From assembly GCA_015501055.1 (NCBI GenBank), contig JADNYV010000032.1, positions 1 through 64,000 of the forward strand: a stretch of DNA of 64,000 bases, read 5' to 3'. This stretch comes from Mucidula mucida (Eukaryota; Basidiomycota; Agaricomycetes; Agaricales; Physalacriaceae). The notes beneath the pieces are model-generated. The model was not told where the DNA came from, ran no database searches, and was given only the letters and a program-made list of their open reading frames with translations. Within the stretch, counting starts at the first letter, position 1. Each line of letters opens with the position of its first letter. Positions 9,588 to 20,719 of this stretch are shown piece after piece. The translations under genes and the position numbers were made by a program.

Positions 9588-9659
9588 TAGCAGCAACTTG
9601 TTTCGATCAAGTGACCTCGGGGTTATGGGCCCCGCGCGCTGCCACTGCGCCATGCTGCT
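9588..9659 (-). tRNA. Initiator tRNA-Met (CAT), second copy outside the arm
   Basis: Same 72-base cloverleaf as 9285-9356 with a single change in the D-loop (AGTGGCA in place of AGTGGTA). All stems pair. It lies 107 bases inside the spacer from the arm edge and leads into a diverged tandem copy of arm sequence (9660-10210). Confidence 0.88.
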
Positions 9660-10210
9660 TGCTACGTCAGGTGGAAAGTTATAACTGTACTCTCACAACG
9701 ATATGCAAAAAGGCGGATAAATGTCTTGTTCGGCGTAGGAACGAACAGAAGACAGTTCATGAGGCGTCCTGATTCAAAAGTAGAAGTGACCTGCAGCCAG
9801 TCATGAAGCACCGACAGCATGATTAGTGTTCAAAAATTGCCAGAGAGGATGTAGTAAGAGGAAAGCAGGAAGGTTTCCACGATTCACCTTGCTTCCACCA
9901 TCAAGACATCGCGCCGATCGCGTTCAACACGTCTGCTCACGCGTTTTTCTTCTCCACCGTCGTCTCGTCCTGCCTGTATTCACGTAACAACAACAAACAA
10001 ACCTTTTCACGCGTGCCTATGTTCACTAGCAGAAGGAGGCTTTCGTCCAATGCAGTCGTATCAGATAGTCTAATACCCAAGAAAAACGCAGCTTGTTATA
10101 TGTATAGTCACGGTTACCTCGGCGCGCTGCTTGAGGAGATTTCGAACATTTCTGAGAAACATATATCATCGACTCGGCGGAAATAGAGTGGTCTCTGACT
10201 GATAAATTCC
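9660..10210. repeat. Diverged tandem copy of arm sequence 8390-8880
   Basis: Shared blocks in the same order include GCGTTCAACACGTCTG, GTCTCGTCCTGCCTGTATTC and ATATATCATCGACT. Both copies lie beside a tRNA-iMet or its pseudogene, so the duplicated unit is probably tRNA plus flank. Identity is clearly lower than between the two arms, so this duplication is older. Confidence 0.75.
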
Positions 10211-11208
10211 TGGTGATTTCACTCTGCGCCCTCAACACTACTGCGATATGGTTTCAGCTCTGTCCATCGTTGCGTTACCCAACAGGAAGCAAATCCAGCT
10301 TGCCGTACGGACAGTCACGATGCGCAGATCCTATCTCAGAGCTGTGCGTATTCCTCCAAGCTAAATTCTTAGGGCCCCAATAATTCCTGAGCGACCAAGT
10401 GACGTGTTGTACTATCTTCAACCGATACAGTCAGAACCTCTATTGACCAATCCGTACCTTGTCATTTATTGAAGACGGGGGACAGCCTTCCGTGACAGCT
10501 AGAACGCTTGGCGAGGTACAAATTCCTCTTTATCACCTACGGGGAGCAAGTAGGAGGCTGCCAATGTTCAAGCGAGTGTAAGCCCTTCGTGTTGAATGAA
10601 GTTCCTTGATTGTTAGGTGGCAGCTTGTGTCCGAACAAGCACTCTGATACCAGTAAATAGTGACCGAGAACATCAGAAGACATGATGCGTAGTCTCGTAG
10701 AGCGACTAGTAACACATCCGGACCCGCACCTTGGCGCCGCGCATCGTGCAAGCCACTTCCAAGTCCGAGCCTAACCCTCCAAGTGGCGGGCCAGGCGCGT
10801 CATTCCGACGCGATACTGAAACCTTTGAATGGACAGATCAGTGAATGATGCCATCCAATTCATAGCAGCAACCGATACACGGATCCAAAAATGTATAGAG
10901 TGCTTGATGATTATAAATAGGAGAGAGGAGATGCTTGGAGAGAAGAGCTGCGCAACAGAGAATAGATGGACGAAAGGCAGTGCGAAATGCACGTCGCCGA
11001 GGGAGCCGTGTGCTAGAATGCAAAGGCTTGGTGATGGAGGGTGAGAACGAGGAGCGGCAAGCAAATAGGCACGCCGCACCACGTGTGGCATTCCACAACG
11101 TCACTGTCACGGGCGTGTACAGGTTTCCGGCTTTCTCGTGGCACGCAGGCTTGGCCACTCGTTTCCTTCCGCCGTTCTTTATCGACGCTCACCACCTTGC
11201 GTGGTATA
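10211..11208. other. Intergenic region upstream of the aspartic protease
   Basis: I see no gene. Short overlapping frames on both strands have no splice or homology support. The last 200 bases should hold the protease promoter, but no clear TATA box is present. Confidence 0.5.
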
Positions 11209-13009
11209 ATGTTGCTTTTACCCTTTTCCCTCGCTTTTCTCCTACTTTCCACCACAAATGCCGAACCTCTTCATGTGTCGATCGCACGCAGATCCTCAGG
11301 CGCCCGGATTGACTACGCAGCTGCTGCGGACTCTCTCCGCGTAAAGTGGGGCTACCAGTCGACCAACTACTCTTCCTTGCTGTCCAAACGCATCCAGAAA
11401 CGGCAGGGGAGCGCTTCGATACAAGTCATTGACCAGGTATGAATAATCTAAGCAAAGGAAATAATCCATGCTGAGCAGTTTACAAGAACCACGATGCCAG
11501 CTACTTTGCATCGGTGGATATTGGCACCCCGTGAGTCTTTTTTTTCGCGCCTTCCGTCTGAGAAGAACTCCCAGCTAATCCCCCTTACAGTGGGCAAACT
11601 CTGAATGTCATTCTTGACACTGGCTCCTCGGATCTCTGGGTAGCCGACTCCAGCTGTGTGACCTGCACGACGTCCACCCCCGTCTTCAACCCCTCCGACT
11701 CCTCCTCATCCCAAACCGCAACGGGCGCCAACTCGGAAACTACTATCCGTTATGGCTCTGGCGCCGTTGCCGGCACGCTATCTGCGGACACCGTTTCCAT
11801 GGGCGGATTCACCGTCAACGAACAAGTGTTTTGTATGTCGAATCCATGATCATATCAATCGTCGAAGCGGATGTTTATCTTTATAACAGTGGCCGTCGAC
11901 CAGACAACGCAGAATTTGTTGAGTGGAAGCGTTTCCGGTATTATGGGACTCGCTTTCGAGACGCTCGCGTCGACGCGCTCCAACCCGTTCTGGAAGGCGC
12001 TAGTCGATAATAATCAGCTTGACCAGCCAGAGATGAGCTTCTGGCTTGACCGCTTCCGCGGCGACAATAGTGCGTCTGACGAAGAGCCCGGAGGGACGTT
12101 TACCTTGGGTGGCACCAACTCTTCCTTGTTCACCGGTGACATTGAATTCCTTAATATGCCTGTGAACACGCCTTCGTTCTGGCTTCTCAGTCTGACATGT
12201 ATGCCGTCATTTCATTATGTTGTTTTGTGCCATTTGCTAAAGAGTCGTAGCGCTCACCGTCCAGGGTAATTCTGTCGAGCTTACCACTGGCACCACCGCC
12301 TTGTCCGCGATAGACACTGGCACAACACTGATTGGTGGTCCTTCGGCCGATGTTAAGAATTTCTGGGACCAAATTGACGGTTCGAGGGAGGCTATCGGGC
12401 AGCCCGGCTTGTATTCTTTCCGTGAGTCCTCCTTCCTCCTTCACACCGTGGGGCACGCGAGCTTACACACACATCATTAGCGTGCGCCACCGACGTCGAA
12501 GTGACCATGTCATTTGGCGGCAAATCATGGCCTCTCAATACCCAAGATATGTCCCTCGGTCCCGAGCGCACAGGCAGCAACATGTGCCTGGGTGGTATCT
12601 TCGACTTGTCAGCAGGCAGCAACATCCCCGCCAACTCTGGTGCACCCGGATGGGTTGTCGGCGCGACGTTTTTGAAAAACGTGTATTCGGTGTTTAGAGC
12701 ATCGGATCCGCCTGCTATTGGCTTTGCGCAACTCTCGGATGCGGCGGGAGGTTCAGGTTCGGTTATAGCTTCCTCGTCGTTGAATGGACCCTCGCTCATT
12801 TCGAGCGTCGCGATCACAGGCACTCCAGGTCCGGCGTCTAGTGGATCGACTAGCTCCACCACAGGCAGTAATAATGGGGCGGTGGTTGTTTCTGGTAAGT
12901 GTTTCTGTGAGCATATAGAGCATTGTTTAAGGCTAATCGTTCTCAAGGTTCATTTATTGGAGTAATAATAAGCGGACTCGTCGTGTTGTGCTCTGCCATA
13001 GTGTTGTGA
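11209..13009 (+). CDS. Pepsin-like aspartic protease (family A1), probably GPI-anchored
   Basis: Seven exons: 11209-11436, 11487-11530, 11591-11832, 11890-12198, 12251-12421, 12481-12894 and 12948-13009, giving 489 residues. A signal peptide (MLLLPFSLAFLLLSTTNA) is followed by a propeptide ending near the dibasic KRIQKR. Both catalytic motifs are present: LDTGSSDLWVA in exon 3 and AIDTGTTLIGG in exon 5. A short disulfide loop (SSCVTC) follows the first. The C-terminus is a Ser/Thr/Gly-rich stalk and a final hydrophobic segment (FIGVIISGLVVLCSAIVL), as in GPI-anchored or membrane-held yapsin-type enzymes. It should cleave proteins at the cell surface or in the wall. The intron 1 acceptor (TTTACAAG) was chosen because it alone keeps the frame into NHDASYFASVDIG. 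Confidence 0.9.
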
Positions 13010-13342
13010 GACTACATGTGTACTAGGACTGGCAATATTCTATACATTCAACTTCTCTGACGACTCCAAATGCCAGAGTTCGCAATATCGCCTTATCGTA
13101 AGGATTATCACGGAGAGAATGTGACGCGCAGAGGCTCCTACGAGACTCTGCCAGGCCAAGAACAATAAGCTAGTAGACGGGCATTCCAGACTCTCATATC
13201 GTGCGGATCAGGTGTAGATAGACGATGTCGTTCTTTGGGGACGCCCGATTAGGAAGTCGGGCGTCCTGCTCGCAACCTCCATCTGGCTCGCTCTTTTTCA
13301 CGCGTCCTCGCTACTCGATGCCTCTCAAACACGCATGTCAAC

Positions 13343-14023
13343 ATGACCAACCTTCCGCGACACGTCGTCCGCATCGCGAAGCCAATTCTCCGGCCAAGGA
13401 AAATCCGCGACATTACCTTGAACTTGGCTCAACTATCCATGGAGGTCAAGCGCGCCCTCAGCAAGATTGGGGCGGGCAAGGATTCATAGAAGCTGCTGAG
13501 ATGGAGAAGCAGAACAGGTGGGCCTCTGCAGCGGCGCTGTGCTAACGCAAGCTTTCGCGTCTTCTGTTCCCTATCAAGAATTTCCCAGATTTCTTCCCTA
13601 GAATCGTTACTGTCCACAGCGGAGACGCCCTACTATGCGTCGATGGAGACCGCTCGCTCGGCAGTGACTTCATCGCCGCCATTTACAACTCTATCCCTAC
13701 GCGCTTAAAACCGTGTCCAATCTTTTCTCAGGTCTTACAGGCAGTGGGCACCAAGAAAGCTACGCCCGACTCAGCACCGGAATCTCCTAGCTTGGCGGCT
13801 GCTCGCCACAGGAAGCTGTACTCCATCGTGCGGTAGGAAGTCCGCGAGCCTGGCGCGCTCGTTCTCCCCGAGGACATCCACCATGAGGTGATGTGTCTCG
13901 CCGACGCCAAGGCGTACGTCCCCTTTCATTTATTTACAACTACTGCTCACAAGTTCCTGTTTACTTCAGGAACCCTGCCGATGACAGACAGCGACAAGAA
14001 GGGCTCTCTCTTGTGTTACTGTG
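13343..14023 (+). pseudogene. Pseudogene of an unidentified protein
   Basis: A good start (MTNLPRHVVRIAKPILRP) runs into TAG at 13487. The frame one base over continues with EAAEMEKQNRWASAA, meets TAA near 13542, then reads IKNFPDFFPRIVTVHSGD and LLCVDGDRSLGSDFIAAIYN up to a TAG at about 13836. Coding quality resumes after it, and an intron-like gap (GTACGT...CTTCAG) leads to NPADDRQRQEGLSL. The long stretches of clean coding sequence with only three or four lesions suggest recent inactivation. I do not recognise the family. Confidence 0.55.
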
Positions 14024-15437
14024 ATTACTCCAATGTTCCCAAATCCAAGTGAATGCTGGCTTTTGTCATTACTCTAGCAGTTTGCCTCTAATCTCTCCTG
14101 TCTTTGCCTTCTCTAACATGTCTCTCAGGTTCGTCAGCTGGGCCATTGAGCGTAAATTGCTGGCAAAACCACTGGAATCCCTTCTCCCTGTTATGATCAC
14201 CGGCTCCTACAGTTCTAACTTCTACTCACATTGCTGAAGTTAAGGCTAGTCTAGAGGCCTTGCATAGAAAATTCAAAGACATTGACATCGAATTGCCTTT
14301 ACAACTCAAGGAGCCGGAACACAAGCTGTTTTCAGGAAACACATGAGTTATCATGCATGTCCATCCAAGAACCTTTGAAGAGGGCACAGCTTTGACAGCA
14401 TGACATTGTGGAAACTGATGAATCTACCCAAATGTAAGCAACTTAGAATTCAGAAGTACATGTTGAGACGGGTCATAGAAGACAGAAGCAGAGGTTTTTC
14501 TGGAGAAGAAAAGATGGTAAAAAGTGTGGCACAACAAAGAGGTGGCATACTCAGAGATCATACTTACATATTAGCAGTTGAGGCTTCCCAGAAACCGACG
14601 TTCTTGATGAATGGGCCCAAATATGGGCAAGCCAAGTGTGGCCGCGAGTAGTGCGCGTGGGCAAGCGCGCGCACGCGCTGGTTCCACAGGAGGCTTAGAT
14701 TAGTAGAGTCGAAATTGAGGTAGGGTACAAAGTACAAGTACAAGGGAGCCTTGTGAGCTGATAGCGCACAAGTAAGTTGCAAATATACAAGGTGGAGTTC
14801 GACAGCACACCGGTAAGTAAACAGACTCCGAAGGTAATTAAGGTTTGAGCAAGCAAGGTGGGTGGAGTTGAAGATGATGGGGAGGCTGACTACCTAAACG
14901 CGTCGCCAATCCGTAGAAAGCATCCCGCTGGGCTGTATTGTAGGGACTCGCCCGATTCACGAGAGCTCGAAGTGGCGGGGAGGTCGAAACGCGAGTTATG
15001 CACGACAGGAGACGTGTAAACCAGATTCGAGTTCCGGGAAGGAATGCTCAGCCAGAGCGATTTGGACTTGATAGAGCTTCCATACGAACCGCACGGCGCG
15101 CCAAGGATATCCAGTCCAAAGTAAGAGAACAAGTGATCAGCGATTATCTAAGCTGCTGTATTCGTTCTGACATTTCGCGTCCTGCACGACTCTATTTTTG
15201 TGAATTAAACGATGATTAGACTACGTTTACTCTGGGAATATTCTAGCTAGCCTTAGTTGATTGAAAGTGAGTGAGACGTAAGTAAGACTTTGCTTCCGGC
15301 GGCAGTAGTTGACTTGACCATTCACCACCACCACGATCAATCAATCCGTGTCTACGGGTCCCCACACGGTTTCGGTGCTGACGGCGACGACGAGGACGCA
15401 CTGAAGAGCGACGACCACCACGACGAGGACGCCTACG
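14024..15437. other. Gene-poor stretch
   Basis: No feature can be supported. Several 60-80 codon frames occur on both strands without splice context or family resemblance. The final 200 bases are rich in GAC/CAC triplets just before the Afi1-like start codon. Confidence 0.5.
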
Positions 15438-18400
15438 ATGAGCAGCCAAGGGAATCACTGTTCATTTGTCCTACTTGCTGAATTCCACATCCTTGAGGGG
15501 GCCCAGCTCAAATACCAGTTCCCCCAGCCGCTCGGAGTCGATGAACAGTGCGTGCTGCTCCGCTCCCTGCCAGAACTGTGCTCATTAGGCCTACTACAGG
15601 GTGCTCGCCATGTCCATGCTCCCGGACGGAGCGGAGATGCAGGTCGATGATTGGACTATATTCTTCCTCAACCAGACTCCCTTCAACACCATTTCGCCTG
15701 TCGTTGGGCTGGATTCCCCGGATTTGAAGGTGTCGGGCCTCCCGGGAGACGAGGGCGCTACAGATGAGCCCGACTTGCTATGCGTATTGAATCTTGTCCG
15801 CACGAAGCATGACAAAACTTTGAATCGGTGTGCTATTATTTAATCGTCGCTGCCGGTATTGACTGGCATTACAGTGGTGCGCAAGTGTTAGCGCTGGCGA
15901 TATGTACGCGACATCCGTTCATACAAATTTTCAAAGTGAGGAATCATTGACGCCACTGCGGTCTGTCATTGATCTCGTAATAGCCGGTCCTGCTCATGGC
16001 CCTCGACGACTATCTACTGGACCCTTCACAGGACTGTCTTGCCCGTCTATTTGACGCGGTCAATTCTATGGATCTGTCCGGAGCACCTACCCTCACGCGA
16101 TTTGAAAAGATGGTAATGCGCTGCTCGGAACGCAAAGACGTCTTCGCGGAAAAGTTTGAGCAACAACCACAGGGATCACCAAATACGCTCTCTGTTGCCG
16201 TAAAACAACATCGTTCCTCCCATTCTGGGGAATCATTCGCAAGTTTTGAGGATGGACTTCTCCTGCGGGGAAAGGACAAGGAGAAACGCGTCGACGAGAA
16301 CAGAGCGCGCGAGCGGGACTGGGACAATACTTCACGACCTCGGGAACGGGCGGACACAGTCGATAGCCATGGAACAACTCATACGCGTAGTTCTCACCAA
16401 ACGACGCCACCCTCAGACACGTCCTTTACGCTCGGAGGAAGTGCAGTGTGGGTTGGAGATGAGAGTGGGCTTGAGGACGTCCTTTCACAGGATGGACATC
16501 ATTATGCCGAAAGCGTAGTGTCAATGACACCAGCTAGTACTCTTGTCGGCACTGGGCGGAAACGGAGATCGACCGACGGTTCATCGCAATCTTCTCATAT
16601 AGGAAACCCGAATCTTTTACGTCCGCCGATGAACCCCAATATGGCTTCTTTTGACAGCAGTCATTCTCGAGGTGGTTGGACCAAAGATACGCATTTCTTT
16701 CATACCACGCTTGCCTATCGAGATCACCAGTTACCAATAAAAATGCCCCTGTCTACTTATCCAGAGGAAGTGGGAGACGTATGTCGCTTTACTCTTGTCC
16801 CAGTCGCGACGCTTACACGTCGTCCTACAGTATTCGTTAATAACATTAATCAAAGTCTTCAACGGTACCGTGACAGGACCGTTACATCCACACCTACACT
16901 CGAGCGGGCCACAAACTCATCCGATAATAGTTCTTTTCAACGCATTAGTAACAGGGAAGCGTATAATTTTCCTTGGGCACAAACGTCCTGCCGGAGAAGT
17001 CTCTAGCTTCGTTCTTGCAGCATGTGCTCTGGGCTCTGGGTGTGGGGCTGTTCTGCGAGGGTTCATCGAGCGTGCGTTCCCATACGCGAATCTAAACAAT
17101 AGGGATGAATGGGAGGCGGTGTAAGTCTTGATTCCGTTCGCGTATTTCGTATGATCCTGACGTTCTCACCTAGACCTGCATACATTGCCGGCGTAACCAA
17201 CCCGATTTTTGAGTCATCCCGCGCATGGGATCTTCTGCTGGATATTAGCACCGGACATGTTGTTGTTGCGAAGGACATCCTTGCGACGTATCCTACGACC
17301 CCCGGCCAGGTTTTCAATCCACCTCTTATTACTCGAAGCGGTACCCTTAAAGCCGAAGCCTCTCTGGGGGCTGATGAGGAAATAATGAAGGCAGGGGGAA
17401 AGGGTCCCGCCGACTTTGTGCCCAAAGCAGACAACAATGCAGACAGCCTCTTCATGGAAGACGTCAGTAATGTTTCTTCTGCCCCATCTGCCAGGAAGTT
17501 TATCTTCGAATTTCTTTACAGCTTAAAGCGGCTATCGAATATCACTATGGAGAAAGCCTGGTTCGCGTACGGTTCGTTGAATATGTCACCCGGTTCGTTA
17601 GGATGGCTTCGAGGTATGAGGAGGAAGCGTCTGGGGCGACGAGTATTGGGTACCCAAGTAATCCGTTCCTTGAATCGTCGGTTGGTAGAACTGCCCGACT
17701 TGGGAGCGGGGTTATCTTCAACGATGACTCCTTAGGGTTGAAAGAACTCGTCGCTAACGCACCCCGCGTGGACGCCTGGCGGAAAACGAATACGTATCAG
17801 TACTATATGCAGGTTTGTTTCAACTTTCCTTTCTTGATGTTTCCCGACCTAACTAGCGGGGACTTCTTTTTTGGATATAGGATTTCAAGAAATCGCTGAC
17901 GGCGAATCCCATCAAAGGCTTTGACGTTGTGCACCAGATCTTTCGGCTGCGCCACGCGAAAAGGATGGGCGATGCCGAGGTCTCACTTCTCATGCAGACG
18001 CTAGCTGATAATGTGAAGACGTATGATCAAGTGGTGGAGGTGTGTGCTTTTTTTGGCTAGAAGACTTTACTGATTGCATGTGCTGATATCGATTCGCGTT
18101 AGCTACTGTCTTATCTCATGCCGCATAGCGGCGGGCTCCTTCCATTAGGGTTTGGGCTCTTTCACCAGGATGAGTCCGTTCGCAATCGGACAGTTGATCT
18201 TTTCAATCAGATCAGAGCATACCCTGTACGTGGAGTACCCATATCTGACGCCAAACTGCAGCTAAGCTATATACCGAGCAGATCGGGGTTTTGTTCTTAC
18301 AAGCCCTGAATCACTTTCAGCGGTATGCCTATGTTCGGCAAGCCCATGCACGAATTCGAAGGCCAAGCGACCTCCCGCCAGTGCTATATGCGCCTGCTAT

Positions 18401-18467
18401 TACTTCGCGGACGCATTCGAATTCTAGCGCCACTATGCCGGTCGATAGATTGAACGGGGCTTTTTGA
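15438..18467 (+). CDS. Afi1/DENN-like polarity-axis protein
   Basis: Ten exons: 15438-15547, 15600-15827, 15875-15935, 15984-16778, 16831-17120, 17174-17462, 17522-17812, 17881-18039, 18103-18225 and 18282-18467, giving 843 residues. The N-terminus (VLLAEFHILEGAQLKYQFPQ, then MLPDGAEMQVDDWTIFFLNQ) matches the Arf3-docking region of Afi1. Exons 5-6 (GKRIIFLGHKRPAGEV, AYIAGVTNPIFE) match the DENN-related 'stabilization of polarity axis' domain. A long polar, disordered segment lies between them. Yeast Afi1 recruits the GTPase Arf3 to polarised growth sites, so a role in hyphal polarity or vesicle traffic is likely. Intron 6 was chosen so that FMED joins LKAAIEYHYGE. Acts in the cytoplasm at the cell cortex. 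Confidence 0.88.
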
Positions 18468-20719
18468 TCTTTCCGTACCTATTTCAGCACTATTGCATGG
18501 ACTCTATCTGTGAGTGCCACGCTATCTCCTCGCTCCTATACATCATGCTCATGGTGCTGCTTGTAGTCCATACCATACATATCCTATTTTGTTCCTGGAG
18601 GTACAGTTTAGCACCACATTCGCCTATATATTTTACTCATTCGAATTTTCTTTGTCGTTTGTGTGTATGCAGTGCATGTAGAATATCTAAGTATTCGACT
18701 GGCCGACTCTTCCTAATCCTAATAGTCTCATGTAGCAGCTAATCGTGACTTTTTTCCATGACCCGCGCGTCGGTGTCTAGTCCTTCTGAGTTCTTGACAG
18801 TTGTTCAATGGGTTCTGACACCACACCGGAGTAATCCTCCGAGCTCCACGAAGTCTGTTTCAAAGAGCTTGATACTCGTCCGATCTGCGCATTCACGATC
18901 ACCTAGAGCAATTAAGAAGAGAAACGAGACACAGCTAATGAGCTATATGGATATGTTCGAGTCATTCTATGTCATTGTGAACATGCTTCGTAGGCGGCCA
19001 GCTTCCGCTAAGGAGAGAGGCTTAAGGTTCAGTACGCCATCAAACAGACGCGATCTGCGATGTATGATTAATTGCACGAATCAACTTTGGAGAACTCGAG
19101 GGCCGAGGCAAAGGCCGGACCGGCAGTTTGATTCTGACCCAGCCGGCTTCGGCAACTTGAACTGGTTTGGCCTGCGAATCCCGATTCAGATGTTCGTTCC
19201 CCACAATGCTAATCCCCCCGAGCGCAGTAACTACAACAAGCGTCCATCCCCAAGCTTTGGTACCTGATTGGAGCGCACCGAACGTACAGCCTCGTATCGG
19301 AGCACACTCGCGTGAGAGCTCCAAAAGTAATTGAGATAATCAGAGTCAATCAGGTCGGAGGCAGAAAGGATAATCTACCGCGCGTTCCGAGGTTTGTATA
19401 CTGTAATCTGATAGTACTGCGAGGTTTGCGAGCGGTAGAATCTCGATTTCTCGTAACTTGACTGTGGAATGATAAGGATTGTATACAACTCTGGGACGTC
19501 ACGATCACTGCTCAGGGATTTGCACGCGGAGTATAACTCTGAATCCGGCGAAGGGAAGTATACGCGCTACATACGACGTGTCACCACTACTCTTGAGCAT
19601 CAAAAATTAGCGGATAATAGCTGCGGATGGACGGGAATTAGCTTGTCAGTTGTGGTCTGGCGAGGGTCGCGACCGACCGATGTTTCATCGCGTCGCGTAG
19701 TTGAGGCTCTCGCCCGCGGCGCGTCGCGAAGGAAAGCAACAAGCAATTCCACCAAAAGGGAACAAGTCAGGGATCCTCGTGACGACGATTATATTCAAGC
19801 ACCGCCTCCAACTCAACGCTCGAAGATCCGCCGCCCACGCAGATCACAGGCATTTTTTAGCCTGTAGAATGGTTAACATATTGGAAAAGTGCAGACAACC
19901 AGGGGGACCAGGGAAGGTGACCCGCATGCTTTCTTTCTGTATGAGTCATTGCACATGCTAATACACTTTTGGGTTTATTTTGAAGAGACAGAATGATCTA
20001 GGCCAGAGAAGACTCGAGTGAGGAGGAGGAGGAGGTCCTGAGTTCTACCAGGAACAAACAGACCTCAAGCTGGTCCTTGTGGCGGAACGGGCCGCTTCGG
20101 CCTATGGGTGACGGCTGACGGGAGCGAAGAAAACATTTGTCCGGCAAACAACCCAGGAAGTTTCGGCAGGAGAGTTGGGGCGGCTTGTCCAGCCCGCGAT
20201 GAGAATAACATCAGTTGCACATTGGAAAAGAGACATGGTAGGGTGGTGACAGATGAGTGGATTCACGTATGAGAAGTACGGGTTGGAAGCTCCATTGATT
20301 GAAGTAGGACGGAAGCAAGGAGGGATGTGGCGGTGCCCAGGAGAAGGACGAGGCTGCTTACCTCACGTGCGATATTTTGGAAATCAGTATAGATCCGATC
20401 GAGATCTGCCGGAGCCCTGATGTGGCACCCCGGGCTTTCGTTTCGGCTGTGCAGGACCAAAACACTTTGATGTTCCTTTTATTAACAGGCTTGTGTTCCA
20501 TATGAGGGGTCTTCGCCTTGTTTGTTCTGCCACCCACCTCTTGGGATTCATGCATATTAGCTGCATTTTCTTCGCAAACCTGTCTCTTCTCTAGGTTTCT
20601 TCCTTTCCTCCTTCCTTTCGTTCTTGTCTGTTATTTCGACCACTAGCCCCGGTCTTATTTTCGGAATCGGTCATTCCTCCCCTTGTCTTGCAGATCGATT
20701 CCCGCGTTTATTTTTTTCA
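18468..20719. other. Long intergenic region
   Basis: About 2.2 kb without a gene I can support. A frame at 18758-19267 (plus) and an opposite one at 19040-19324 (minus) are open, but their composition does not favour either. The last 150 bases (20570-20719) are pyrimidine-rich and fit a promoter/leader for the Zn2Cys6 gene. Confidence 0.5.

Noticed and set aside
18758..19324. Opposed open frames of 169 and 94 codons
   Set aside because: No homology, no consistent start context and no splice evidence; either could be chance in GC-balanced DNA.
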